Assembly (NCBI GenBank): GCA_944323425.1
Contig: CALUSL010000013.1
Span: 1-53,481, forward strand
Reading direction: 5' to 3'
DNA length: 53,481 bases
Origin: Candidatus Gastranaerophilales bacterium
Lineage (GTDB): Bacteria; Cyanobacteriota; Vampirovibrionia; Gastranaerophilales; Gastranaerophilaceae
Positions 18,225-27,009 of this stretch are shown piece after piece; positions within the stretch are counted from its first letter, which is position 1; each line of letters opens with the position of its first letter. The notes under the pieces are model-generated. The model searched no databases and was not told the DNA's origin. It saw only the letters and a list, made by a program, of their open reading frames with translations. The translations under genes were made by a program, and so were the position numbers.

Positions 18225-21200
18225 TCAAGAAAGTTTCTAATAATTTGCAATAAGTAGTCCTGATTAAACTCGGATTTTGTAATAAATGCATCGGCACGGG
18301 CACCGATTGCATCAAGTTTTTCTGATTCGTAAGACGAAAGTATGATAACCGGTATTTTTGAGAATTTTTCATTACTTTTCAAAAGATTTACAAATTCTAT
18401 ACCGTTCATTTCAGGCATTTCAAGGTCTGAAATTATAATATCAAATTTCATCTCGCTTAACAAATCAAATGCTTCTTTGGGATTTTTTACCATCTCGTAG
18501 CTGTAACCGCGTGAGTTAAAAATACTTTTCATTAACGCTCTTGTAGTTATTGAGTCATCAACTATCAAAATACGATAATCTTTGTTATCCTTCCTTATGA
18601 GTCTGTTTTTAATATTTTCAAGAGCCTTATCTTTTCCGATATATGTATTTTTGTATAATTCAGGTAAATTCAATATTAAACAGACCTTGCCGGTTACAAG
18701 AGTCGTAATTCCTGATATATTTTTCAGTTTGATTATAGGTGCAGATAATTTTTTGTGTAATATTTCCTGATCTCCCACAATCGAATCCACAATTAATCCC
18801 ATATAACTGTTTTCAATCTCTATAACAACAAGAGTATGTTTACTGTTCGATATTTTTTCCGGCAGAGGAAGCTCTAAAAGCTCTGATAAATAATAGACGG
18901 GAGTAGAATTACCTTCTATAAGTATAGATTTTATATCTTTTCTTGAATAAATATCATCATTGTTTACCCACATAACAGTTTTTATTGCAGACATCGGCAA
19001 TGCGAAAAGCTGATTCGATGCTTCAACAATAAATGCCTTTAAAGTAGACATTGAAACAGGCAATTCTATACTTATCTTCGTTCCTCTGCCGACCAGAGAA
19101 AATACCTTGACCTTACCGTTAAGCTGGGCAATCTTTGTTTGGACTATATCTAAGCCCACGCCGCGTCCCGAGATTTCCGTAACCGTATCACCTGTTGAAA
19201 ATCCGGACCAGAATATCATATTCATTACCTGTTCATCTGTCAGATAAGAACATTCTTTGGGGGTGATAAGCTTTTTATCTATAGCCCGTTGTTTAATTTT
19301 TTCAAGGTCAATACCTCTTCCGTCATCCGTAATTTCTATAACAATTTTATTTTCAAGGTTTTTCGCATGAAGATGAATCTTTCCAACCGGTGATTTACCC
19401 TGTGCTACACGTTCATCAGGAGATTCAATACCATGGTCAATCGAATTTCTTATTATATGAATCAAAGGTGATTTTATTTCTTCTATTATTTTTTTGTCAG
19501 CGCTGGTTTCACTTCCCGAAATCAACAGCTCTATCTGTTTTCCGGTATCATTAGATATATCACGAATCATCCTCGGAAACATATGAAAAATAGTCGCAAG
19601 CGGTAATACTCGAATATTTTTGACCATATTCTCAAGCTGGTTAACTATCAAATTTAGTTTTGTATCATCCTCGTCAATTGATTTTTGTAGATTTAATATA
19701 TGATTATTCAGTTTAATGATACGTGTTGAGTTTTCTTGAAACAATGAATAAATCTGTTTGCTAAAAACAGAGAGACTATTCATATCTCCGAGAGTAATCG
19801 CATTCAGTAACTTTTTATCATAATATTTTATAAAACTCTGGGATTTATGATTAAAGTTTTTCCATTCGTTTATCTCTTCAAGTATATTATCAAGTTCTGA
19901 AAGATGTTTTTTATGTTTTATACGGCTTATTATCAATTCTCCGGTTTGATTAACAAGTTTATCCAGCTTTTTCGTATCAACACGTAGAGTTTTTATTGAA
20001 GTTGCCTCAAAAGAATTAAAAAAGTCCTTAGGTTTCTGCAGCGCAATACCGGATTCTTTTATATTTTCAGTTAAATTTGCTAAAGGATTCACAGATGCTG
20101 TCAAATCCAGCATCTGGCGTATAATATCCAAACGCTGAATAATAAGCGTTACATCTTCTTTTTCGTTCTTATTATGATTGATTAACATTTTTTCAGAGGA
20201 ATATAAACTCTGTTTTAAAATAGTAATAACTTCTTTTTCCGGCAATGTATTGCTTTTTTTTATCAGTCCGAGTACTTCTATTATTTTTTCAAAAATCTGA
20301 TTTGCGTCGCTATTAATATTTCTTGAGATAATTGATTCCAGCATTTCATTTATTTCAGGAATTCTGGAGAGATTATGTTCCATTTTATTTAACTCTGATT
20401 TTATATTTTCAAGTTTTGAAACAACCACTCTGTCAAATTCTTGATTATCAATGCTATTGTTATTATGCCCGAGAGGAAGTGTAAGTTTATTTTTTACCAG
20501 AGTTTTGTAATCGACAACAGGAATATTATATTTTTTATAAATTTCAGTAAGAAATCCGACTATTTCGTCGAGCTTTTTATGCAAATCTATTTGTTCATCT
20601 TTTGTTATGATATTTGAACTCTGGGCAACAAAAGCCAGTTTCATTTCTATATCATCAAGATTGCTTTTTATTTCAAAAAAAGGTAAAGGCTTAAATATTT
20701 CAACAAGTTTTTGAATAATATCTAAAAAAGTATCAAGATATTTTATTTCATCGTCCATTTCCATTTTTGACATAATCAAAAATGACTCTATCATCAGAGC
20801 ATCAATATTGGACGTTTCTTTTTTAAACAAATCTATATTAAAACCATCATCTTCTGGTTCAACAACATCATTCTCATTCTGACTGTTTTCAGATATCTCA
20901 TTAACCTCAAGCGTTTTCGCTATTTCATCAATATATTTCTGAATATCATCGGTATAATATTCTTTTTTTATACTGATAGACTTTTGGATAATATCGGACA
21001 AAAAATCAAGAGATTTGTATAAAATGTCAGAAATAGAATGATTAATACTTATCTTATTTTCTTTTGCAAGCCCGAGAACATCTTCTATTTTGTGAGCAAG
21101 ACGTTGAATATTATTGAATCCTATCATACGCGCAGCACCCTTCAATGAATGGGCGTCACGAAACATATAAACAAGAATTTCTTTGTCTTTTGGAGAATTT

Positions 21201-21301
21201 TCAAGCCTGAGAAGATTGTTGTTTAACTTTTCAATTATCTCATCAGTTTCTTCTCTAAATATATTCAATATCTCATCAAATTCTTCGGGAGAAAAATCCA
21301 T
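18221..21301 (-). CDS. cheA: CheA-type hybrid histidine kinase with C-terminal receiver
   Basis: The 1026-residue chemosensory kinase begins with an Hpt domain whose phosphorylated His is H51 (DAHSLKGAARM). A long, helix-rich linker without an obvious P2 domain spans about 120-430, followed by a P3 dimerisation segment near LDKLVNQTGELIISRIKHK. The ATPase domain (about 560-745) has HIIRNSIDHGIE (N box), DDGRGID (G1) and SGRGVGLDIV. A CheW-like P5 (about 750-885) and a CheY-like receiver (about 905-1026, phospho-acceptor in ISDLEMPEMNG) complete it. Fusion to a receiver is typical of pilus or Frz-type systems. It is preceded 8 bases upstream by the MCP. Confidence 0.92.
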   Translation of the reverse strand: MDFSPEEFDEILNIFREETDEIIEKLNNNLLRLENSPKDKEILVYMFRDAHSLKGAARMIGFNNIQRLAHKIEDVLGLAKENKISINHSISDILYKSLDFLSDIIQKSISIKKEYYTDDIQKYIDEIAKTLEVNEISENSQNENDVVEPEDDGFNIDLFKKETSNIDALMIESFLIMSKMEMDDEIKYLDTFLDIIQKLVEIFKPLPFFEIKSNLDDIEMKLAFVAQSSNIITKDEQIDLHKKLDEIVGFLTEIYKKYNIPVVDYKTLVKNKLTLPLGHNNNSIDNQEFDRVVVSKLENIKSELNKMEHNLSRIPEINEMLESIISRNINSDANQIFEKIIEVLGLIKKSNTLPEKEVITILKQSLYSSEKMLINHNKNEKEDVTLIIQRLDIIRQMLDLTASVNPLANLTENIKESGIALQKPKDFFNSFEATSIKTLRVDTKKLDKLVNQTGELIISRIKHKKHLSELDNILEEINEWKNFNHKSQSFIKYYDKKLLNAITLGDMNSLSVFSKQIYSLFQENSTRIIKLNNHILNLQKSIDEDDTKLNLIVNQLENMVKNIRVLPLATIFHMFPRMIRDISNDTGKQIELLISGSETSADKKIIEEIKSPLIHIIRNSIDHGIESPDERVAQGKSPVGKIHLHAKNLENKIVIEITDDGRGIDLEKIKQRAIDKKLITPKECSYLTDEQVMNMIFWSGFSTGDTVTEISGRGVGLDIVQTKIAQLNGKVKVFSLVGRGTKISIELPVSMSTLKAFIVEASNQLFALPMSAIKTVMWVNNDDIYSRKDIKSILIEGNSTPVYYLSELLELPLPEKISNSKHTLVVIEIENSYMGLIVDSIVGDQEILHKKLSAPIIKLKNISGITTLVTGKVCLILNLPELYKNTYIGKDKALENIKNRLIRKDNKDYRILIVDDSITTRALMKSIFNSRGYSYEMVKNPKEAFDLLSEMKFDIIISDLEMPEMNGIEFVNLLKSNEKFSKIPVIILSSYESEKLDAIGARADAFITKSEFNQDYLLQIIRNFLE

Positions 21302-21309
21302 ATTTCACC

Positions 21310-22338
21310 TTATTCTTCTGGATTTACTGCCTGTTCTGAAAAATCTTTGAAAATCTTTATGTTTTCTATGCTTGCATCTATTGATGTTATAGAACGATGC
21401 AGATTTGTCGTAAGTTTTTGCATTTCCGCAAGCGCTTCTGATGACAGTTTAGACTGTTCAGAAGTTTCAAGGATGGTTTCATTTATAAAACTTTCTATTT
21501 TTCTAATAGCAGCTCCCAGTTCGACATATGTTTCTTCAATTGTGCCGGCAAGTTTTACACCGGACTCAATTTCTTTCGTACCCTCTTCTGTTGCCATTAC
21601 TGTTGAGTTAGTTGTATGCTGAATATCGTTAATCAGCGAAGCGATTTTTGTAGTTGCCTGTTTTGATTCGTCAGCGAGTTTTCTAATTTCGCCAGCAACA
21701 ACAGCAAACCCCTTACCGTGTTCACCAGCTCTTGCAGCTTCAACAGCCGCATTCAGCGCAAGCATATTCGTCTGTTCAGCAATATCTTCAACAAGTCCGA
21801 TGATAGATCCAATCTGCTGGATATACTCACTCAATTCAAGAATCAATTCAGCAATAATCTGTATTCTCTGTTTAAGCACTATCATTTTTTCTATATTCGC
21901 TTTAACAGTACCGGATTTTTCTCCGTTTGAGAAAGTCTTTTTAGATTCGGCAGCCGTCATCTGAGCAGTTTTATTCAAAGAGTCGCTGAGTGATTTTATC
22001 TTTGCGATAAGCTCGTTTGTATTTTCTGCCATGTATTTATAGTTTTCGACAATATTTTTCTGTTCAACAGAAAGACCGAAAATCTTGTCCGCAGATTCAC
22101 GGGCAACCCCGATTTTTTCTTTCACTACTTTTTTTAGCTCTTTCATCAACAGCTGACGGGTGACTATATATTGAGCCAGATAGATAAAGAAGAATATGCA
22201 GATACTTATGATATTACGTGTATTTACAGCATCTTTAGAAATTATAATAATTACATACAGAAGGAAAACAAGAAGCAAAAATATATCCAGAATAAACTTC
22301 AAATCAGATTTCTTTTTAAAACTAAAATCATTATTCAT
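21310..22338 (-). CDS. Methyl-accepting chemotaxis protein lacking an extracytoplasmic sensor
   Basis: The 342 residues start at the ATG at 22338, which has AAGGAG 6 bases upstream; a longer frame to 22407 is unsupported. Two adjacent membrane helices (about 13-35 and 43-62) are joined by only about eight residues, so there is no periplasmic ligand domain, and no HAMP is evident. The cytoplasmic coiled coil carries the conserved signalling tip [20 protein letters not shown] followed by [18 protein letters not shown] (about 185-222). It should activate the CheA encoded next to it. Its input may be membrane state, an internal signal or a partner protein. Confidence 0.88.
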   Translation of the reverse strand: MNNDFSFKKKSDLKFILDIFLLLVFLLYVIIIISKDAVNTRNIISICIFFFIYLAQYIVTRQLLMKELKKVVKEKIGVARESADKIFGLSVEQKNIVENYKYMAENTNELIAKIKSLSDSLNKTAQMTAAESKKTFSNGEKSGTVKANIEKMIVLKQRIQIIAELILELSEYIQQIGSIIGLVEDIAEQTNMLALNAAVEAARAGEHGKGFAVVAGEIRKLADESKQATTKIASLINDIQHTTNSTVMATEEGTKEIESGVKLAGTIEETYVELGAAIRKIESFINETILETSEQSKLSSEALAEMQKLTTNLHRSITSIDASIENIKIFKDFSEQAVNPEE

Positions 22339-22499
22339 CAAAATCTCCTTGTTATTTTCCATCCATATGAATATAATCATTCTATTACAATTCAAAGTTT
22401 TAGCCAAACGAATTTTGAGAAAATACGTTATAATATGTATAGACTATAAATGTCTAATATACACCCGGACAGACAAGATTCGAGCCAGAGGAAAACATA

Positions 22500-23525
22500 A
22501 TGCCAGAACAGCTGCTATTAAATCAGTCATCAGAAAACAATTTATATCTATGTTTTAGCATAGATGATAAAATATATGCACTTAATACAGAAAACGTAAT
22601 GGAAATTTTGATGCTTCCACAGCTCAATTATCCTCAGAAACTGCCGAAATATGTAGCCGGAATACTAAACTATAACAATATAGTAATAAATGTCTGTGAT
22701 TTAAGAAAAATCCTGAACTTTCCGACCAAAAAATTTGAACTGAACAACCAGATTATTATCATAAAAGGTGAGGAATCTTTAATTTCAATAATAGTAGATA
22801 AAGTCACAGACTTCTATACTGCTCTTCCTGGAAAAATTCAAACTATTGCGAACACATCATTCACAAGTCTGGTAAATTCATTTTGCAGAGAGGGCGATGA
22901 TATTATAAATATTCTCGATATTTCTACACTGGAAAAATTTATAAAAAATATTCATGAAGAAGAAGATGAGATTAACTACAGAGAACTCTTTCTCAACGAT
23001 AAAAAGTCAAAACATGTACTTGAAAAAAGAAGCAACGATATTGCCCTAAAATCGGCATTTAACGTTTCTGAATCTTTTATGGCAAAGGACAAATATCTTA
23101 CATTTAACCTTGGAAAACATATATACTGCATAAATGCAGAAATGGTAAAAGAAGTTATAAGTACAAAAAACTATGCAATAACAAAAATTCCCTACGTCCC
23201 CTCATACATAAAGGGAGTAATAAACCTGAAAGGCGATTTTTATACGGTATTCAGTCTTAAAGAACTTGTAGGGGTTGAACCACAGGAAGTACTTGATGAA
23301 GAAAAAATGATAGTAATTGCATCAAATGATATGAAAGTAGTTCTTCTTGTGGATGAAATCGGAAATTTATTGAACATCGCACCTGAAAAATTTCATTCCC
23401 AGAATGACCTGAATTTGAATAAAATGTTTATAAAATCAGAAATATATCTGGATAATAAAGTCTACAACATTCTGGATATGCAACGTTTATTAAACGATGA
23501 AAGAATATTTATAGGTAAAGAATAG
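22500..23525 (+). CDS. Tandem CheW-domain coupling protein
   Basis: The 341-residue protein has two CheW-like domains, about 15-150 and 195-335. The first contains YVAGILNYNNIVINVCDLRKI; its counterpart YIKGVINLKGDFYTVFSLKE lies in the second. A charged linker separates them. No kinase, receiver or CheR domain is visible. CheW domains bridge receptors and CheA, so a double-domain form could link two receptors or kinases within one array. GAGG lies 8 bases before the ATG. It is divergent from the MCP-cheA-HD genes across about 160 bases and convergent with ruvB, with 2 bases between stop codons. Confidence 0.86.
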   Translation: MPEQLLLNQSSENNLYLCFSIDDKIYALNTENVMEILMLPQLNYPQKLPKYVAGILNYNNIVINVCDLRKILNFPTKKFELNNQIIIIKGEESLISIIVDKVTDFYTALPGKIQTIANTSFTSLVNSFCREGDDIINILDISTLEKFIKNIHEEEDEINYRELFLNDKKSKHVLEKRSNDIALKSAFNVSESFMAKDKYLTFNLGKHIYCINAEMVKEVISTKNYAITKIPYVPSYIKGVINLKGDFYTVFSLKELVGVEPQEVLDEEKMIVIASNDMKVVLLVDEIGNLLNIAPEKFHSQNDLNLNKMFIKSEIYLDNKVYNILDMQRLLNDERIFIGKE

Positions 23526-23527
23526 AA

Positions 23528-24613
23528 CTAAAACAAACTTTTTTGTTCCATACTCATCTTATACCCGAGATGTCTGTATCCCTCAGGCGAAACTTTTCGT
23601 CCGCGCGGTGTTCTTTGCAGAAACCCCTCCTGCAGCAAAAACGGTTCATAAACATCTTCTATTGTTTTCACATCCTCACCGAGTGCAGCAGCAAGTGTTT
23701 CAATACCCACAGGTCCCCCGTCATATTTTTCAATAATCAGAGTCATCAATGCTCTGTCAGTTGTATCAAGACCACACCTGTCTATATGAAGAGTATCAAG
23801 AGCGAGATTTGCTGTTTTTTCATCAACAATCCCGTCACTTTTCACAATTGCATAGTCGCAAACTCTTTTTATTAAACGGTTTGCAATCCTTGGGGTTCCC
23901 CTTGAACGTCCGGCAATTGCCATTGCACCATCAGGTTTTATATCTATATTCAAAAGTTTAGCAGTTCTTGTTATGACCTGCGCTAGTTCTTCTTTTGTAT
24001 AAAATTGAAGTCTGTGAATGATACCGAATCTGTCTCTTAACGGTCCTGACAGCGCTCCGGCCTTAGTTGTTGCACCTATAAGTGTAAATTTAGGCAAAGG
24101 AACACGCAAGGTCTTTACAGTCTGCGCTTTACCGGTTGTCATATCAAGAAAGAAATCTTCCATCGCCGGATACAAAATTTCCTCTGCAACCTTATTCAAA
24201 CGATGAATTTCATCTATAAAAAGAATCTCTCCGTCCTTCATAGACATCAAAATACCTATTATATCTCTCGGACGTTCAAGAGCAGGGGCGGATGTTATCT
24301 TGATTTTAGTCCCGAGTTCATTAGCAATAACACTCGCAAGAGTAGTTTTACCAAGTCCGGGCGGACCGTAAAAAAGCAAATGATCCAAAGGCTGATTGCG
24401 TTTTTTTGCAGCTTCTATAGTAATTTTCAAAGTACTTTTCAACGCACTTTGACCGATATATTCCTCAAATTTTTTCGGTCTTATATTTGATTCAAAAGAC
24501 TTATCAAAATCAGACACAGCCGGTTCAACAACATCAGCCGCTCTTGATTTTTCTGTATTTCTTGATTTGTCTTTCTCTTGAAAAAATTTACTGTCGTCAG
24601 AAATTATTGTCAT
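23528..24613 (-). CDS. ruvB: Holliday junction branch-migration ATPase RuvB
   Basis: RuvB, an AAA+ motor working with RuvA at Holliday junctions, is 361 residues here. Walker A is [15 protein letters not shown], Walker B is [10 protein letters not shown], sensor 1 is [10 protein letters not shown], and the arginine finger region is [10 protein letters not shown]-terminal winged helix with [15 protein letters not shown] and QRTPRGR follows. The N-terminus has about 40 extra polar residues before the conserved [11 protein letters not shown] segment. ruvA and ruvC are not adjacent. Confidence 0.96.
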   Translation of the reverse strand: MTIISDDSKFFQEKDKSRNTEKSRAADVVEPAVSDFDKSFESNIRPKKFEEYIGQSALKSTLKITIEAAKKRNQPLDHLLFYGPPGLGKTTLASVIANELGTKIKITSAPALERPRDIIGILMSMKDGEILFIDEIHRLNKVAEEILYPAMEDFFLDMTTGKAQTVKTLRVPLPKFTLIGATTKAGALSGPLRDRFGIIHRLQFYTKEELAQVITRTAKLLNIDIKPDGAMAIAGRSRGTPRIANRLIKRVCDYAIVKSDGIVDEKTANLALDTLHIDRCGLDTTDRALMTLIIEKYDGGPVGIETLAAALGEDVKTIEDVYEPFLLQEGFLQRTPRGRKVSPEGYRHLGYKMSMEQKSLF

Positions 24614-24719
24614 TATTTTTCCCTGCCTGATAAAATTATATCACGGGTTAAAAATTTAGTAGATATAGCAGCCTTTTTTTGAGATAATAAAAATAACAAA
24701 ATAATACGGAGTAAAAATT

Positions 24720-25448
24720 ATGTCTAAAACAGCAATAATAATTCCATCTCGCTATGCATCCACAAGACTACATGCAAAACCGCTTATCGAAGTTGGCGGG
24801 AAGCCTATAATACAGTGGGTATACGAAAAAGCTTCGGCAGCAAAACTGGCGGATAAAGTTATTATTGCGACAGATCATGAAGCTATTTTTAACTGTGCAA
24901 AATCCTTCAATGCAAACGTAGAAATGACATCTACAGAGCACAAAAGCGGTTCTGACAGAATAGCTGAAGTGGCAAAAAAATATGAAGAATATGAGTTTAT
25001 AATTAACTTACAGGGTGATGAACCTATGATTACGCCTGAAAGCATAGACAGCGCAATATCTGTATTAAAGAGTAATGAAAAAGCAGATATTTCAACATTA
25101 ATAAGAAAAATCACACCCGAAGAAGCCGAAAATCCTAATCTCGTCAAATGTGTTACGGATGACAACGGTTTTGCACTTTATTTTTCACGCTCAAAAATCC
25201 CTTATGAACGCAATCAGGATGTCGCGGTATTTTACGGACATATTGGGCTATATGGATATAAACGCGAAGCTTTATTTAAAATGACCTCTTTGCCTCAAAC
25301 AATGCTGGAAAAAGCTGAAAGTCTTGAACAACTCAGAGCACTACAATCAGGAATGAAAATAATCACAGCGATAGCAACTTGTGCACCAATAGGTATTGAC
25401 ACTCAGGAAGATATTGAAAATTTTAAAAAGGTCATAGGAGCATACTAA
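24720..25448 (+). CDS. kdsB: 3-deoxy-manno-octulosonate cytidylyltransferase
   Basis: KdsB activates Kdo as CMP-Kdo for attachment to lipid A. Its 242 residues fit the family. The signature IIPSRYASTRLHAKPL (about residues 6-21) is the CTP-binding loop. HKSGSDRIAEVAK, INLQGDEPMI and the ending TCAPIGIDTQEDIENFKK are all diagnostic. GGAG lies 8 bases before the ATG. With rfaE1/rfaE2 and glmU this shows that the organism makes an LPS core. It is transcribed alone, and the 457 bases after it hold no gene. Confidence 0.95.
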   Translation: MSKTAIIIPSRYASTRLHAKPLIEVGGKPIIQWVYEKASAAKLADKVIIATDHEAIFNCAKSFNANVEMTSTEHKSGSDRIAEVAKKYEEYEFIINLQGDEPMITPESIDSAISVLKSNEKADISTLIRKITPEEAENPNLVKCVTDDNGFALYFSRSKIPYERNQDVAVFYGHIGLYGYKREALFKMTSLPQTMLEKAESLEQLRALQSGMKIITAIATCAPIGIDTQEDIENFKKVIGAY

Positions 25449-25505
25449 TCAAACCACAAAAAACAAGCTGAAAACAGGTGGCATAGAGCTTCACGCCACG
25501 CTTGT

Positions 25506-25564
25506 AAGATCCTGAAATCTCTCGTTTATCGTATCATCCCTAATTTTATGCTTCAGGATGACAG
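25506..25564. repeat. Palindromic repeat, second 'atcctgaa...ttcaggat' locus
   Basis: aagatcctgaaat (from 25506) is mirrored by atgcttcaggatgaca (to 25564), so the arms atcctgaa/ttcaggat flank an interior of about 35 bases. The same arm sequence occurs at 229-254, 25 kb away. It lies about 60 bases after the kdsB stop codon. Confidence 0.6.
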
Positions 25565-25662
25565 TTCGACTTTGGTTCTTTTCTCTATTCACTTTTCATT
25601 TTTTTACAATGGTGCTTTTTTCACCTTGTTTTCACAATGCGACGATTTCGCTTTGTTTTTCA

Positions 25663-25703
25663 AAACAGGGAACTCTTGCGCAATTTTTTCATGTTCCCTG
25701 TTT
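25663..25703. repeat. 11-bp perfect inverted repeat, possible terminator
   Basis: aaacagggaac (25663-25673) and gttccctgttt (25693-25703) are exact reverse complements around a 19-base loop. The sequence ctctttt follows, so the structure could end kdsB transcription about 215 bases after its stop codon. It may equally be the core of another mobile palindrome. It occurs once in the window. Confidence 0.5.
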
Positions 25704-25905
25704 CTCTTTTAGTTTATACTCTTTTCAGCCCTTTTTCTATTCTTATTTAGTTGGATTATTTCCATACTTTAGTTGGGTTTAGTGCAGATGATTATAAAAA
25801 GTGCAATAGATTCTTCAAAGAAATATTATTGAAAAAAGCGCAAATTATACACTAATTTTTTCTCGTTGTATAATAAATTTAAGAATATGAAACAGAGGGA
25901 AAAAA

Positions 25906-26940
25906 ATGCAGCAGACTTTAGAAAAAATTCGTACAGATGCACTTTCTGCAATTGATTCAGCAGATAGTACAGCAAAGCTCGAAGAAATAAGAAATGAATA
26001 TCTCAGCCGCAAGAGTGAACTTACTAATATAAAGAAAAATTTAAAAGACTTGTCCAATGAAGAAAAGAGAATAATCGGTCCTCTTGCAAATAAGATTTCT
26101 TCTGATATTGAAACCAAGCTTAATGAGAAACATAATATTTTGTATAAAAAAGAGTTAAACGAAAAACTCGAAAAAGACAGAGTAGATGTAACTTTGCCGG
26201 GTTCATTCGTACCATACGGAAAAGTACATCCATTAACCAGAACTATTGATGAAATTGTTGAAATTTTTCAAGGCATGGGGTTTTCACTGGTGCATAATGA
26301 GAATTCACCGGAAGTTGAAACTGAATATTTCAATTTTGATATGCTTAACACTCCCAAAGATCATCCGGCAAGAGATATGCAGGATACTTTTTATACAAAA
26401 GTTGCGCCGAATGTTGTATTGAGAAGCCAAACCTCAGGTGCTCAGATTCATCAAATGCTGACAAGTAAACCGCCCATAAGAGTAATATCACCCGGACGAG
26501 TATACAGAAAAGAATCAGTAAGTGCACGTAAAAATAATCTTTTCCACCAAATAGAAGGTTTAATTGTAGATAAAGACACTACATTTGCTGATTTAAAAGG
26601 TGTTATGAATGAATTTTTGAGATTGTATTTTGGCGCATCAAGACCTACAAGATTCAGAAGCAGCTTCTTCCCTTTTACTGAACCTTCTGCAGAAGTTGAT
26701 GTACAGTGCATAATGTGTGAAGGTAAAGGATGCCGTACTTGTTCAGGCACAGGCTGGCTTGAAATTCTTGGCTGCGGTATGGTCGATCCTAATGTATTAA
26801 GGAATGTAGGAGTAGACCCTGAAATATATTCCGGATTCGCTTTCGGAATGGGTGTTGAACGTCTGTCGATGCTGAAATGGGGTATTGATGATATAAGACT
26901 GTTCTTCAACAATGATATCAGATTCCTTAAACAATTTTAA
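25906..26940 (+). CDS. pheS: Phenylalanyl-tRNA synthetase alpha subunit
   Basis: This is the catalytic subunit of the alpha2-beta2 class II enzyme that charges tRNA-Phe. The 344 residues match the bacterial form. An N-terminal coiled coil (about 1-90) that contacts tRNA precedes the core. Motif 2 is in LFHQIEGLIVD, motif 3 is FAFGMGVERLSMLKWGI, and the cysteine segment CIMCEGKGCRTCSGTGW is typical. GAGGG precedes the ATG. The usual partner pheT does not follow; a terminator does, so pheT must lie elsewhere. Confidence 0.96.
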   Translation: MQQTLEKIRTDALSAIDSADSTAKLEEIRNEYLSRKSELTNIKKNLKDLSNEEKRIIGPLANKISSDIETKLNEKHNILYKKELNEKLEKDRVDVTLPGSFVPYGKVHPLTRTIDEIVEIFQGMGFSLVHNENSPEVETEYFNFDMLNTPKDHPARDMQDTFYTKVAPNVVLRSQTSGAQIHQMLTSKPPIRVISPGRVYRKESVSARKNNLFHQIEGLIVDKDTTFADLKGVMNEFLRLYFGASRPTRFRSSFFPFTEPSAEVDVQCIMCEGKGCRTCSGTGWLEILGCGMVDPNVLRNVGVDPEIYSGFAFGMGVERLSMLKWGIDDIRLFFNNDIRFLKQF

Positions 26941-26961
26941 AAAGTTAATATTAAAAAATAA

Positions 26962-26993
26962 AAAAAAGAGACCTGTTTCAAGGTCTCTTTTTT
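26962..26993. terminator. Bidirectional rho-independent terminator
   Basis: The arms aaaaaagagacct and aggtctctttttt pair around gtttca, leaving T-runs on both strands. It lies between the convergent ends of pheS and the GH13 gene and can serve both. Confidence 0.9.
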
Positions 26994-27009
26994 ATTTATA
27001 ACACTCTTT

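Larger units (their letters stand above)
25449..25905. other. Non-coding interval between kdsB and pheS
   Basis: No supported gene. The 74-codon frame at 25558-25782 is hydrophobic, starts inside a repeat and has no ribosome site. The interval contains a dispersed palindrome (25506-25564), a separate 11-bp inverted repeat (25663-25703), and gtggc/gccac complementarity near 25479-25500. A TATAAT at 25869-25874, about 30 bases before the pheS ATG, may be the pheS -10 box, but no matching -35 was found. Confidence 0.6.

Noticed and set aside
22339-22407. Longer N-terminus of the MCP
   Set aside because: AAGGAG lies 6 bases before ATG 22338; the upstream part reads like untranslated DNA.
22406-22434. 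TATAAT upstream of the double-CheW gene
   Set aside because: The -10 hexamer (22429-22434) is perfect but no acceptable -35 lies 16-18 bases upstream, so it was not listed as a promoter.
25558-25782. 74-codon hydrophobic frame after kdsB
   Set aside because: It begins inside a dispersed repeat, lacks a ribosome site and owes its Phe/Ser/Leu content to T-rich DNA.
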